DNA from: Eubacterium sp.
GTDB lineage: Bacteria > Bacillota > Clostridia > Oscillospirales > Acutalibacteraceae
Assembly (NCBI GenBank): GCA_014465955.1
Contig: JACTVT010000031.1
Span: 1 to 25,250 of the forward strand
Length of the DNA stretch: 25,250 nt
Direction of reading: 5' to 3'
Shown: positions 16,051 through 22,730 of the stretch, one piece after another
How the letters are laid out: every line of letters begins with the position of its first letter
How positions within the stretch are numbered: the first letter of the stretch is position 1
Notes under the pieces: model-generated
The model's input: only the letters and a program-made list of their open reading frames with translations
What the model was told of the DNA's origin: nothing
Databases searched by the model: none
Translations under genes and position numbers: made by a program

Positions 16051-16085
16051 AAAATTCCGTGGATTTAATTATCCACGGAATTTTT
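16050..16085. terminator. Bidirectional terminator between the plus-strand unit and ogt
   Basis: AAAAATTCCGTGGAT (16050-16064) and ATCCACGGAATTTTT (16071-16085) form a perfect 15-bp stem with a 6-base loop. The T-run serves the plus strand and the matching A-run serves the minus strand, so it can stop transcripts from both sides. The ogt stop codon lies in the loop, so the last codons of ogt form one arm. Confidence 0.85.
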
Positions 16086-16526
16086 CTCAATATTCAATAA
16101 TGTTTGCTTTATGTCCGTTCCGCAGGCATAGCCTGTAAGACTGCCGTCTGCACCTACAACACGATGGCACGGCACAATTATTATTATCGGATTTTTATTA
16201 TTTGCACCGCCTACTGCTCTTGCGGCTTTAGGTTTACCGATCATAGCGGCAATATCCTTATAAGACGCTGTTTTTCCGTAAGGCACAGTCAGCAAAGCAT
16301 TCCACACAGCTTTCTGAAATTCGGTGCCGTTTAACCTAATCGGTATATCAAACTCTCTTCGCTTTCCGCAAAAATATTCTTCAAGTTGTGTTTTTGCAGT
16401 AATAAACAATCTGCTATTATCTCCTGAACCGATAAAAGCATTATCAACATATACACGTGTTATAAAACTGCCGTCATCTTCAACAACAATTCTGCCGATG
16501 ACGGAGTCAAAACTTCCTTTATTCAT
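16065..16526 (-). CDS. ogt: Methylated-DNA--[protein]-cysteine S-methyltransferase
   Basis: This suicide repair protein transfers the alkyl group from O6-alkylguanine in DNA to its own cysteine. In the 153-residue form chosen here the acceptor is Cys120 in VPCHRVVG (118-125). Arg103 in AARAVGGA corresponds to the arginine that flips the damaged base, and the C-terminal motif LTGYACGTDIKQ replaces the usual YAGG with YACG. The start is ATG 16526, because GGAG (16532-16535) precedes it at 5 bases; upstream in-frame starts at 16550 (ATG) and 16568 (TTG) lack a ribosome binding site and run into promoter and terminator sequence. The last five codons lie in the shared terminator. No Ada-type N-terminal domain, so Ogt type. 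Confidence 0.93.
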   Translation of the reverse strand: MNKGSFDSVIGRIVVEDDGSFITRVYVDNAFIGSGDNSRLFITAKTQLEEYFCGKRREFDIPIRLNGTEFQKAVWNALLTVPYGKTASYKDIAAMIGKPKAARAVGGANNKNPIIIIVPCHRVVGADGSLTGYACGTDIKQTLLNIEKNSVDN

Positions 16527-16548
16527 ATTTTCTCCAAATAACCGTTTC

Positions 16549-16554
16549 ATTATA
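16549..16554 (-). promoter_or_regulatory. -10 element of a probable ogt promoter
   Basis: A perfect TATAAT on the minus strand lies 22 bases before the chosen ogt ATG. No good -35 is present at 16-18 bases, since the upstream DNA is the T-run of the preceding terminator, so only the -10 is proposed. Confidence 0.35.
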
Positions 16555-16569
16555 AACAAGTGAATCAAG

Positions 16570-16595
16570 AAAAAAGCCGTTCATATGAACGGCTT
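16570..16595 (-). terminator. Terminator of the rsmD-coaD-coiled-coil operon
   Basis: AAGCCGTTC at 16574-16582 and GAACGGCTT at 16587-16595 are parts of one perfect 22-base palindrome (16574-16595). On the minus strand it ends in a T-run through 16570. It starts eight bases past the stop codon of the gene at 16604 and isolates that operon from ogt. Confidence 0.8.
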
Positions 16596-16603
16596 AAAAT
16601 GAA

Positions 16604-17161
16604 TTATTTATTTCCCTTTTTCTCCATAATACCCTGACGGATTCTTCTTACGTCGGCAAGTGCCTTATAAAGTGAATCGTCGATGGCAAGAAGTGTATCA
16701 TCAGCGTAATTATTTACTGCTGTAAGCATTTCACGGCTCTTATTCTGAGCAGATGTTACCATTTCGTTCGCCTGTGTTGTAGCGTTGCCGAGAATTTCGG
16801 TTGCCTGATTCTGAGCCTCACGAACATAAGCATCTCCCTCGTCTTTTGCCTTTGCAACGATTTCGGCAGCCTCAGCCTGTGCAGTCTGTGTAATCTGATC
16901 TCTTGCTACAAGTTCACGAGCCTGTGCCTGAGCCTCCTGAATGATTTCGGCAGCCTCTTTTTTAGCCTCTTCAAGAATACTGTTTCTTGAATCAACAATA
17001 GCCTTTGCCTGCTTTGTTTCCTGCGGAGTGTTAAGACGGATATCCTCAATGATAGTCTTAATTTTCTCAACGTCAACAAGGCTCTTTTTTGTCATCGGCA
17101 TAGATGTTGCATCATCAAGCACGTCCTCTAAATCTTCAAGCAAAATATCTGTATTAGTCAT
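16604..17161 (-). CDS. Conserved-type coiled-coil protein downstream of coaD, function unknown
   Basis: This 185-residue, highly charged protein has no signal peptide or membrane segment. Residues about 65-155 are almost continuous helix rich in Ala, Glu, Gln and Lys. The pattern A-x-EI-x3-A-x3-A-x3-V recurs every 20-22 residues (AAEIIQEAQAQARELV, AAEIVAKAKDEGDAYV, ATEILGNATTQANEMV), an 11-mer-type coiled coil like that in DivIVA C-terminal regions or F/V-ATPase stalk subunits. Similar proteins after coaD in Clostridia are often labelled 'ATPase', but no nucleotide-binding motif is visible, so that label is not supported. The start codon lies inside coaD (8-base overlap) with AAAGGAG upstream, so the two are translationally linked. 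A scaffolding or polar role is only a guess. Confidence 0.8.
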   Translation of the reverse strand: MTNTDILLEDLEDVLDDATSMPMTKKSLVDVEKIKTIIEDIRLNTPQETKQAKAIVDSRNSILEEAKKEAAEIIQEAQAQARELVARDQITQTAQAEAAEIVAKAKDEGDAYVREAQNQATEILGNATTQANEMVTSAQNKSREMLTAVNNYADDTLLAIDDSLYKALADVRRIRQGIMEKKGNK

Positions 17162-17645
17162 AATTTGTTTCTCCTTTACATCTTTTTATTACATCATCTA
17201 AAATCTGCTGCGGCACAAAGCGGGAAATATCGCCGTCAAGCCTACAGACCTCTTTTACCATACTTGATGATAAAAACATATTTTTGCCTTTCGCCGTAAG
17301 AAACACCGTTTCAATATCAGGCAAAAGACTTTTATTCGTTAAAGCCTGCTGAAATTCATAATCGAAATCAGAAACAGCCCTTAAACCCTTAACAATAGCA
17401 ACGGCGTTTTTTTCTTTTGCGTAATTAACCAAAAGACCGTTATATGTATCAACCTCAATATTTTCCTTTGATACGGAACGTTTAATAAGTTCCATTCTTT
17501 CATCAAGTGAAAACATCGGACTTTTCATACTGTTGCCCGTTACAAGAACAATTACCTTATCAAATAACTCGGCAGCCCTTTCGATAATATCTATATGGCC
17601 CAGCGTTACAGGGTCAAAACTGCCGGGGCAGATTGCAATTTTCAT
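17154..17645 (-). CDS. coaD: Phosphopantetheine adenylyltransferase CoaD
   Basis: CoaD transfers AMP from ATP to 4'-phosphopantetheine, the penultimate step of coenzyme A synthesis. The 163-residue protein opens with CPGSFDPVTLGHIDIIERA, containing the (T/H)xGH nucleotidyltransferase motif (TLGH, residues 15-18). It also has VKGLRAVSDFDYEFQ, and the SSSMVKE segment corresponding to the ISSSxVKE motif. Length is typical (about 160). AAGGA lies upstream of the ATG. It follows rsmD by 20 bases, the usual rsmD-coaD pair in Firmicutes. Confidence 0.97.
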   Translation of the reverse strand: MKIAICPGSFDPVTLGHIDIIERAAELFDKVIVLVTGNSMKSPMFSLDERMELIKRSVSKENIEVDTYNGLLVNYAKEKNAVAIVKGLRAVSDFDYEFQQALTNKSLLPDIETVFLTAKGKNMFLSSSMVKEVCRLDGDISRFVPQQILDDVIKRCKGETNYD

Positions 17646-17665
17646 AATTCTGCGTCCTTAATATA

Positions 17666-18205
17666 TTAACCTTTTTTATAAAGAGTAAGTTTTGTTTTTC
17701 CGTAATTTCTTTCTCTGCAAACTGAAAAATCGCCGAACTGCTCCGGAAGATTTTCATCTTTTGCAGTTTCACATATGATAACACCGTCATCGCTTACGCT
17801 GTTAACAAGTGCAGGCATACATTTTTCAACAAGTCCCTTGTGATAAGGCGGATCGAGAAAAACAATATCAAAACTGCCCTTTCTTGAAGAAAAAACAACA
17901 CTGTCGCACATTACTACCTGTGAAACATCATCAAAATTACAATGTGAAATGTTTTTTTCAACAACGCTTTTTGCGTTTTTATTATTTTCAACAAAAGTAC
18001 AAAAGCGTGCACCCCTTGAAAGCGCTTCAATTCCAAGTTGACCGGAACCTGCAAACAAATCAAGAACTTTTCTGCCCTCAATTTCAAACTGAATCATTGA
18101 AAAAAGGGCCTCTTTTACACTCTCGGCAGTCGGTCTTGTAACATCATCGCCGGGCAAAGTTTCAAGCCTTCTGCCACGTGCACTGCCTGTTATTACTCTC
18201 ATCAT
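17666..18205 (-). CDS. rsmD: 16S rRNA (guanine(966)-N(2))-methyltransferase RsmD
   Basis: RsmD methylates N2 of G966 in helix 31 of 16S rRNA during 30S assembly. The 179-residue Rossmann methyltransferase has the N-terminal signature MRVITGSARGRRL, the SAM loop LDLFAGSGQLGIEA (residues 48-61) and the catalytic motif DPPY (118-121). Two consecutive ATG codons (18205 and 18202) are possible starts; AAAGGA upstream is 10 and 13 bases away, so the first is kept. It is the promoter-proximal gene of the rsmD-coaD-coiled-coil operon. Confidence 0.95.
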   Translation of the reverse strand: MMRVITGSARGRRLETLPGDDVTRPTAESVKEALFSMIQFEIEGRKVLDLFAGSGQLGIEALSRGARFCTFVENNKNAKSVVEKNISHCNFDDVSQVVMCDSVVFSSRKGSFDIVFLDPPYHKGLVEKCMPALVNSVSDDGVIICETAKDENLPEQFGDFSVCRERNYGKTKLTLYKKG

Positions 18206-18236
18206 AATACAAATTTCCTTTTACTCATACAAAAAC

Positions 18237-18265
18237 ATTATACAAGGCAAATTCCTTATAGTCAA
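18237..18265 (-). promoter_or_regulatory. rsmD operon promoter
   Basis: On the minus strand TTGACT (18260-18265), 17 bases, then TATAAT (18237-18242). The start is predicted near 18230, 25 bases before the rsmD ATG. The rest of the 99-base gap to uvrC is AT-rich, and no clear uvrC terminator was seen. Confidence 0.75.
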
Positions 18266-18304
18266 GTTTATTAACCTTATTTTTACAATTAATTCTTTCA
18301 ATAA

Positions 18305-20125
18305 TTATTGTTTATGAAAGAAATTATATATATTTTCGGCGTCTTTTCTGCCGATTCCTTTACATTCGGCAAGTTCATCGGCGGTACATTCTTTGATTTT
18401 GGAAATCGTTTTGAAGTGCTTTAAAAGTGCCTTTGCTTTATTTTCGCCGATGCCCTCAATGCTTAAAAGGCTTGATGAAAAAGAACTTTTCTTATGCTTT
18501 TTGTGATGATATGAAACGGCAAAGCGGTGCACCTCCTCCTGAATTCTTGAAACAAGCGTAAATGCACTGCGGTGTGAATTAATCTCAATCTCACCGCCGT
18601 TATAGGCAATGGCACGGGTGCGGTGCTTATTATCCTTAACCATGCCGTAAACCGCCGTGTCAATATTCATTGCTTTGATAACAGGAAGAACTGCATTCAC
18701 CTGCATTTCACCGCCGTCAAGCAGAATCAGATCGGGCTTTATTTTAAAAGTACTGCCCTCTTCATCATTATAATAATGATTAAAACGCCTTGTAAGCACC
18801 TCGTTCATTGATCCAACATCATTCTGACCATCAAAGCCTTTGATTGCAAACTTTTTATAGGCTGACTTCATCGGTCTGCCGTTATGAAAAACAACCATAC
18901 CCGCAACGTTATCGGCACCGAAGGTATGCGAAATATCATAACTTTCAATATATTCGGGTGGTTTCGAAAGACCGAGAAGATGAGCAAGTTCATCAAGAGC
19001 GGCAACCTCTTTACCGAGTCTGCCCTGATTCTGTGCAAGATGCTCGTTTGCATTCTGAATACACATATTGACAATTGAAAGATGCTCACCCTTCTGCGGA
19101 TGAATAAACTGAACCTTTTTCTCTCGCTTGCTTTCAAGAAACTGAGTGAGCAGTTCTTCGTCTTCTATCTCACCGTCCACGGCTATACGGCTGGGAATTC
19201 TGTCTCTCATAGCGTAATAACGCTCTATAAGTTCAAAACGGGCAGACGGCAAATCGTCAACAGCGTCAATAAGCCAGAATTCACTGTCCGTCAGCCTGCC
19301 GTTTTCAAAACGTATAACCTCAAAACACGCTTTTTTGTTTGAATTTACAAGGGCAAAAACGTCTTCTTCGGGTACATTTATGGAAACAACCTTTTGCTTT
19401 TCGTCAAGGTTTTTGATAGCCTTGATTCGGTCACGCAATTTGCCTGCCTCTTCAAACTGTAAATTTTCAGAGCATTCATACATTTTTTCGGTAAGTTCAC
19501 GCACAGCCTGCGCACTGCCGCCTTTAAGAAAAGCAACTGCCTCGTTTACATTATTAACATATTCTTCCTTACTTATACGCCCTGCACAGGGTGCGGAGCA
19601 GATACCCATAAACCCATTCAGGCACGGACGTGATTTGCCGTAATCCCTCGGAAAATGCTTATTGCATCTCGGAAGTTTAAAAATTTTTAAAGTTTCTTCA
19701 ACTGCCTGTTTAACCGAAAAGTTTGAAATATACGGACCGATATACACTGCATTATCATCGTCCATACGCTTGCACTCTGAAATTCTCGGGAATTCCTCTT
19801 TCGTAATTTTGATATAATTATAACCCTTATCATCTTTTAAAAGAATGTTATATTTTGGCATATGCTGCTTAATCAGCGAACATTCAAGAACAAGCGCCTC
19901 AAACTCTGTATCAACAAGAATGTAATCAAAATCGTCAACATTTTCAACCATTCTGATTACTTTAAGCGAGTGATTGCTGTGTGAGCCGAAATAAGATGAA
20001 ACTCTGTTTTTCAGTTTTTTTGCCTTGCCTATATAGATAATTTTTTTATCCTTATTTTTCATAATATAAACGCCGGGCTGCAATGGCAGCGCCATGGCTT
20101 TTCTGCGAAGTTCCTTTTCGGTCAT
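18305..20125 (-). CDS. uvrC: Excinuclease ABC subunit UvrC
   Basis: UvrC makes both incisions around DNA lesions in nucleotide excision repair after UvrA/UvrB recognition. The 606-residue protein is full length. It has a GIY-YIG nuclease domain at the N-terminus (GVY 18-20, YIG 31-33, then GKAKKLKNRVSSYF), a cysteine-containing linker segment (LPRCNKHFPRDYGKSRPCL), a UVR motif for UvrB contact (about 207-239, ENLQFEEAGKLRDRIKAI), an RNase H-like endonuclease domain (ESYDISHTFG, DLILLDGGEMQVN), and two helix-hairpin-helix motifs at the end (SIEGIGENKAKALLKHF, ECKGIGRKDAENI). The N-terminus aligns with the family only from ATG 20125, and no in-frame ATG/GTG/TTG lies closer to the upstream AAGGAGG; see the structured ribosome-binding region at 20126-20181. 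Confidence 0.97.
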   Translation of the reverse strand: MTEKELRRKAMALPLQPGVYIMKNKDKKIIYIGKAKKLKNRVSSYFGSHSNHSLKVIRMVENVDDFDYILVDTEFEALVLECSLIKQHMPKYNILLKDDKGYNYIKITKEEFPRISECKRMDDDNAVYIGPYISNFSVKQAVEETLKIFKLPRCNKHFPRDYGKSRPCLNGFMGICSAPCAGRISKEEYVNNVNEAVAFLKGGSAQAVRELTEKMYECSENLQFEEAGKLRDRIKAIKNLDEKQKVVSINVPEEDVFALVNSNKKACFEVIRFENGRLTDSEFWLIDAVDDLPSARFELIERYYAMRDRIPSRIAVDGEIEDEELLTQFLESKREKKVQFIHPQKGEHLSIVNMCIQNANEHLAQNQGRLGKEVAALDELAHLLGLSKPPEYIESYDISHTFGADNVAGMVVFHNGRPMKSAYKKFAIKGFDGQNDVGSMNEVLTRRFNHYYNDEEGSTFKIKPDLILLDGGEMQVNAVLPVIKAMNIDTAVYGMVKDNKHRTRAIAYNGGEIEINSHRSAFTLVSRIQEEVHRFAVSYHHKKHKKSSFSSSLLSIEGIGENKAKALLKHFKTISKIKECTADELAECKGIGRKDAENIYNFFHKQ

Positions 20126-20181
20126 AAACAGGCAAAGGAAACCATGTTCGGATTTAATTTTCTTTGCCTAAACACCTCCTT
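20126..20181 (-). promoter_or_regulatory. Structured uvrC ribosome-binding region (hairpin between Shine-Dalgarno and ATG)
   Basis: The only good Shine-Dalgarno, AAGGAGGTG (20173-20181), is about 50 bases before the uvrC ATG. Between them AGGCAAAG (20162-20169) and CTTTGCCT (20130-20137) are perfectly complementary. If this 8-bp stem forms, the 24-base loop is removed and the spacing from GGAGG to ATG becomes about 9 bases, which is optimal. Complementarity is visible directly; the role in initiation is inference. Confidence 0.45.
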
Positions 20182-20198
20182 AAAAACAGGGATAAAAT

Positions 20199-20222
20199 AA
20201 AGGCACAGAAAACTGTGCCTTT
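20199..20222 (-). terminator. Terminator of the HPr gene
   Basis: AAAGGCACAG and CTGTGCCTTT form a 10-bp stem with an AAAA/TTTT loop (20209-20212), followed on the minus strand by TTTATTTTATC-type T-rich sequence that begins within the stem end. It lies 20 bases past the HPr stop. Because no separate uvrC promoter is evident, uvrC may depend on read-through here. Confidence 0.75.
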
Positions 20223-20242
20223 CAAGATGTAAAATAACTAAA

Positions 20243-20506
20243 TCAGTCTGTAAAGCCGCTTTTAACAAGGGCAACAAGACCGTCAACTGCGTCTTCTTCG
20301 TCAGCACCGTCTGCAATAATGCGTATGTCGGTTCCGCCCATAATGCCGAGTGAAAGTACGCCTAAAAGAGACTTTGCATTAACTCGTCTTTCTTCCTTTT
20401 CAACCCAAATTGAAGACTTAAATTCATTTGCTTTCTGAATAAAAAATGTAGCAGGACGAGCGTGAAGACCAACCTGATTTTCAACTTTAACATCTTTAAC
20501 GAACAT
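20243..20506 (-). CDS. ptsH: HPr-type phosphocarrier protein
   Basis: HPr relays phosphate from enzyme I to PTS permeases and, in Firmicutes, is also phosphorylated by HPr kinase to signal carbon status. This 87-residue protein has the active-site histidine His15 in VGLHARPA (12-19) and the regulatory serine Ser46 in NAKSLLGVLSLGI (43-55). With both sites it fits HPr and not Crh, which lacks the histidine. It starts at ATG 20506 with GAGAGG (20515-20520) upstream and is a single-gene unit with its own promoter and terminator. No enzyme I gene is in the window. It lies where rplS commonly follows trmD. Confidence 0.92.
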   Translation of the reverse strand: MFVKDVKVENQVGLHARPATFFIQKANEFKSSIWVEKEERRVNAKSLLGVLSLGIMGGTDIRIIADGADEEDAVDGLVALVKSGFTD

Positions 20507-20560
20507 AATAAAAACCTCTCATCAAATAAAATACAATAGTATAACCTTTGTCATTACTAT

Positions 20561-20588
20561 ATTATATCACTTAAAAAATTTAGGTCAA
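20561..20588 (-). promoter_or_regulatory. HPr gene promoter
   Basis: On the minus strand TTGACC (20583-20588), 16 bases, then TATAAT (20561-20566). Start predicted near 20554, leader about 48 bases. The rest of the 20507-20675 gap contains no convincing terminator for trmD; a weak TGTG/CACA stem was seen but not accepted. Confidence 0.75.
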
Positions 20589-20675
20589 TAAATTGAGTAA
20601 AAGTTCGTATGCTTTATGAATTTAATACAAAATATTGTGCCATTGTTTGTGCAAATTACACATAAATTTTTATTA

Positions 20676-21401
20676 TCACTTCAATTGCGACAAATATTTT
20701 CTGTCCTCTTTCGTAAGGTCTGCTTTTTCGAGCATATCGGGTCTGCGCTCGGCAGTACGTTTCAGTGACTGCTCTCTGCGCCACTTGTCAACATTGGCGT
20801 GGTGACCCGTCAAAAGAACATCGGGCACTTTTCTTCCCCGCCATTCATACGGGCGTGTATACTGCGGATATTCAAGAAGTGAATTAAAATGGCTTTCCTC
20901 TTCAAAGCATTCATCGTTGGAAAGCACGCCCGGCAGCATTCTTGAAATGGAGTCGGCAAGAATAAGTGCAGGCAGTTCACCGCCTGTGAGAACATAGTCG
21001 CCGACAGAAATTTCCTCAGGCTGAAGTTCTTCAATTACACGCTCGTCAATGCCCTCATAATGACCGCAGAGAAGTGCAATATTATCAAGTTTGGAAAGTT
21101 CAACAACACGTTTTTGCGTTAAGGTTTTGCCCTGCGGCGTGAGATAAATCAGATGAGGAACTGTGCCGTCTTTCTCGCAAATTGCCTGAAAACAGTCGTA
21201 CACGGGGTCAACCTGCATAATCATACCCATTCCGCCGCCGTAAGGCGTATCGTCAACTCGCCTGTGCTTATCCTTCGTATAATCTCTTATATCAACACAT
21301 TCAATCTGCACCTTGCCCGCACTGCGTGCCCTGCCGATAATGCTTTCGCTGAGATACGCATTGCACATTTCGGGAAAAAGTGTTAGAATACTGATTTTCA
21401 T
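20676..21401 (-). CDS. trmD: tRNA (guanine(37)-N(1))-methyltransferase TrmD
   Basis: TrmD methylates N1 of G37 next to the anticodon of tRNAs reading CNN codons, preventing +1 frameshifts. It uses the trefoil-knot SPOUT fold. The 241-residue protein shows LTLFPEM near the start, PYGGGMGMIM (about 53-62), LCGHYEGIDERV, and the knot motif SVGDYVLTGGELPAL, then EESHFNSLLEYPQYTRP. Length is normal. GAGG lies upstream of the ATG. It is the last gene of the ylxM-ffh operon and is separated from rimM by an inserted DUF2812-like gene and repeats. Confidence 0.97.
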   Translation of the reverse strand: MKISILTLFPEMCNAYLSESIIGRARSAGKVQIECVDIRDYTKDKHRRVDDTPYGGGMGMIMQVDPVYDCFQAICEKDGTVPHLIYLTPQGKTLTQKRVVELSKLDNIALLCGHYEGIDERVIEELQPEEISVGDYVLTGGELPALILADSISRMLPGVLSNDECFEEESHFNSLLEYPQYTRPYEWRGRKVPDVLLTGHHANVDKWRREQSLKRTAERRPDMLEKADLTKEDRKYLSQLK

Positions 21402-21447
21402 ATAATTAACCTCGTTAAATCAATTTTGCCATTATGCAAGAACAACA

Positions 21448-21547
21448 GGCGGATAATATCCGCCCCTACGATATTGTAGGGGCAATTCACAATTACCCGT
21501 TTGCGTTGTAATTATTGTTATACACGGGAGGGCACGGAGACCCTCCC
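21448..21547. repeat. Composite palindromic intergenic repeat between trmD and the DUF2812-like gene
   Basis: Three GC-rich hairpins stand in a row in AT-rich surroundings: GGCGGATAATATCCGCC (21448-21464, the core shared with 12252-12268), CCCCTAC/GTAGGGG (21463-21482), and GGGAGGG/CCCTCCC (21526-21547). Between the last two lies an imperfect GGGCAATT/AATTACCC pair. No ORF or transposase is present. It resembles the palindromic dispersed elements common between genes in gut Clostridia; that is recognition, not a database match. Confidence 0.65.
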
Positions 21548-21558
21548 CTACAGATTTT

Positions 21559-22107
21559 TTAATTATCATGTTGCCATTTTTTAACTTTCTTTTTTTGCTT
21601 TATATACCCATAAAAATAGTATATTGCAAGCATTAACAAAACAATCTCTTCAATTAATATTAAAATCATTCCATCTGATATTGTTATTCCGTTAAAAATT
21701 ATTCCTATAATTATTGGTATCAAAACAATTAGTAAAAGCAGCAATACTCCTAACATATTTTTAAAATAAACACACTGAAAATATTTATCTCTATACGCAA
21801 TTAAATTCTTAAAATCTCTGTTTTCCCCTGTAATCCGATAAACATTATATTTAGTTTGTATAGTTTGTATTTCATTTGCAGAATATTCAGACAGAAGTTG
21901 ATGTCCGCATTCATACATACCGGGATGATTATCATTATACATAGTATAAGTTATTATATAATCGGAATCCTTAGGCTTTGATTCTTTAAAATAAAACCAA
22001 TAGGCGTATTTAATATAATCTAAACGATACCCCCGTTTTTCCATTTCATTTAGTTTATTTTCAAGTTTGTCAATTTTCCATAACGGAAAAAATATAAATT
22101 TTTTCAT
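21559..22107 (-). CDS. DUF2812-like membrane protein, function unknown
   Basis: This 182-residue protein has an N-terminal soluble part (1-115) that recalls the DUF2812 family: a short basic start, LENKLNEMEKRGYRLD (residues 15-30), then aromatic-rich strands YAYWFYFKES and SDYIITYTMY. Two strong membrane helices follow (about 116-138 and 145-169) and a lysine-rich tail (KQKKKVKKW). DUF2812 proteins often accompany PadR-type regulators, but none is nearby. The gene is visibly more AT-rich than rimM and trmD, between which it lies, has only a weak ribosome binding site (AAGAAG), and is bordered by intergenic repeats, so it looks like a later insertion into a conserved operon. Function is unknown; the family call is tentative. 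Confidence 0.7.
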   Translation of the reverse strand: MKKFIFFPLWKIDKLENKLNEMEKRGYRLDYIKYAYWFYFKESKPKDSDYIITYTMYNDNHPGMYECGHQLLSEYSANEIQTIQTKYNVYRITGENRDFKNLIAYRDKYFQCVYFKNMLGVLLLLLIVLIPIIIGIIFNGITISDGMILILIEEIVLLMLAIYYFYGYIKQKKKVKKWQHDN

Positions 22108-22164
22108 AACATAATCTTCTTTAGTATCTTGCAGGGGACAATGCCCTTATCGCACCAACTGTTA

Positions 22165-22668
22165 TTAATCAAACAGACCTTGCATATACTTGATTTTTAT
22201 TATTTCGTTGTCGGTGTCAATTTCTTTGACGATATCGGGAATGACGGGAACATATTTTTTTGTGCCGTTATCTGCAAGTTCAAGAATATCGGATGCGCCG
22301 TGGTTTAGAACGTCTGTTACTATGCCGTATTCCTGTTCGGTATCCAGATCAACAACACGGCAGCCGATTAAGTCAGCAATATAATTGGCATCATCATCAA
22401 TAACGGCATCATCACGGTTACCGTAAATGATTTTATTTTTATATTCTTCTGCCTGCTCAATTGAAGTAATTTCTGCAAATTTAATAATTGCCATATTCTT
22501 TTGAGGGCGAACAGCAACTGGGGTAAGCGCCTTTATACCTTTATCATCAAGATATACCGTTTCAAACTGCTTTACATAATCTATATCATCACACCACAAA
22601 TCAAGTTTCAGTTCGCCTTTAATTCCGTGGGTATTGACCAATTTTCCGATTTCAAGATATTGTTTCAT
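22165..22668 (-). CDS. rimM: Ribosome maturation factor RimM
   Basis: RimM binds ribosomal protein S19 and helps mature the head of the 30S subunit. The 167-residue protein starts with the family signature LEIGKLVNTHGIKGELKLDLW. It has an N-terminal beta-barrel domain and, after about residue 95, the PRC-barrel domain (YIADLIGCRVVD, GIVTDVLNHGASDILEL, KKYVPVIPDIVKEID). Length matches. GGTGAT precedes the ATG. It follows khpA after a 136-base repeat-containing gap, whereas in Bacillus ylqD stands here. Confidence 0.95.
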   Translation of the reverse strand: MKQYLEIGKLVNTHGIKGELKLDLWCDDIDYVKQFETVYLDDKGIKALTPVAVRPQKNMAIIKFAEITSIEQAEEYKNKIIYGNRDDAVIDDDANYIADLIGCRVVDLDTEQEYGIVTDVLNHGASDILELADNGTKKYVPVIPDIVKEIDTDNEIIKIKYMQGLFD

Positions 22669-22730
22669 TTAATCACCAAATAATATTATATATAAAATTA
22701 ATATAATTGCAAGATTATTACACCACATCC

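Noticed and set aside
15909..16100. 63-codon reading frame on the plus strand overlapping the interval after the transporter
   Set aside because: It starts with the -35 hexamer read as a codon, has no ribosome binding site, has Cys/Arg-rich low-quality composition and runs through the terminator into ogt antisense.
20122..20316. 64-codon minus-strand frame between the HPr gene and uvrC, ending at the uvrC ATG
   Set aside because: It overlaps the end of the HPr gene and reads through the HPr terminator hairpin with no ribosome binding site at its start. Only its last seven codons (from ATG 20145) are of interest, as part of the uvrC leader.
20640..20675. Possible trmD terminator (TGTG...CACA stem)
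   Set aside because: The stem is only 4-5 bp with no T-run in the right place.
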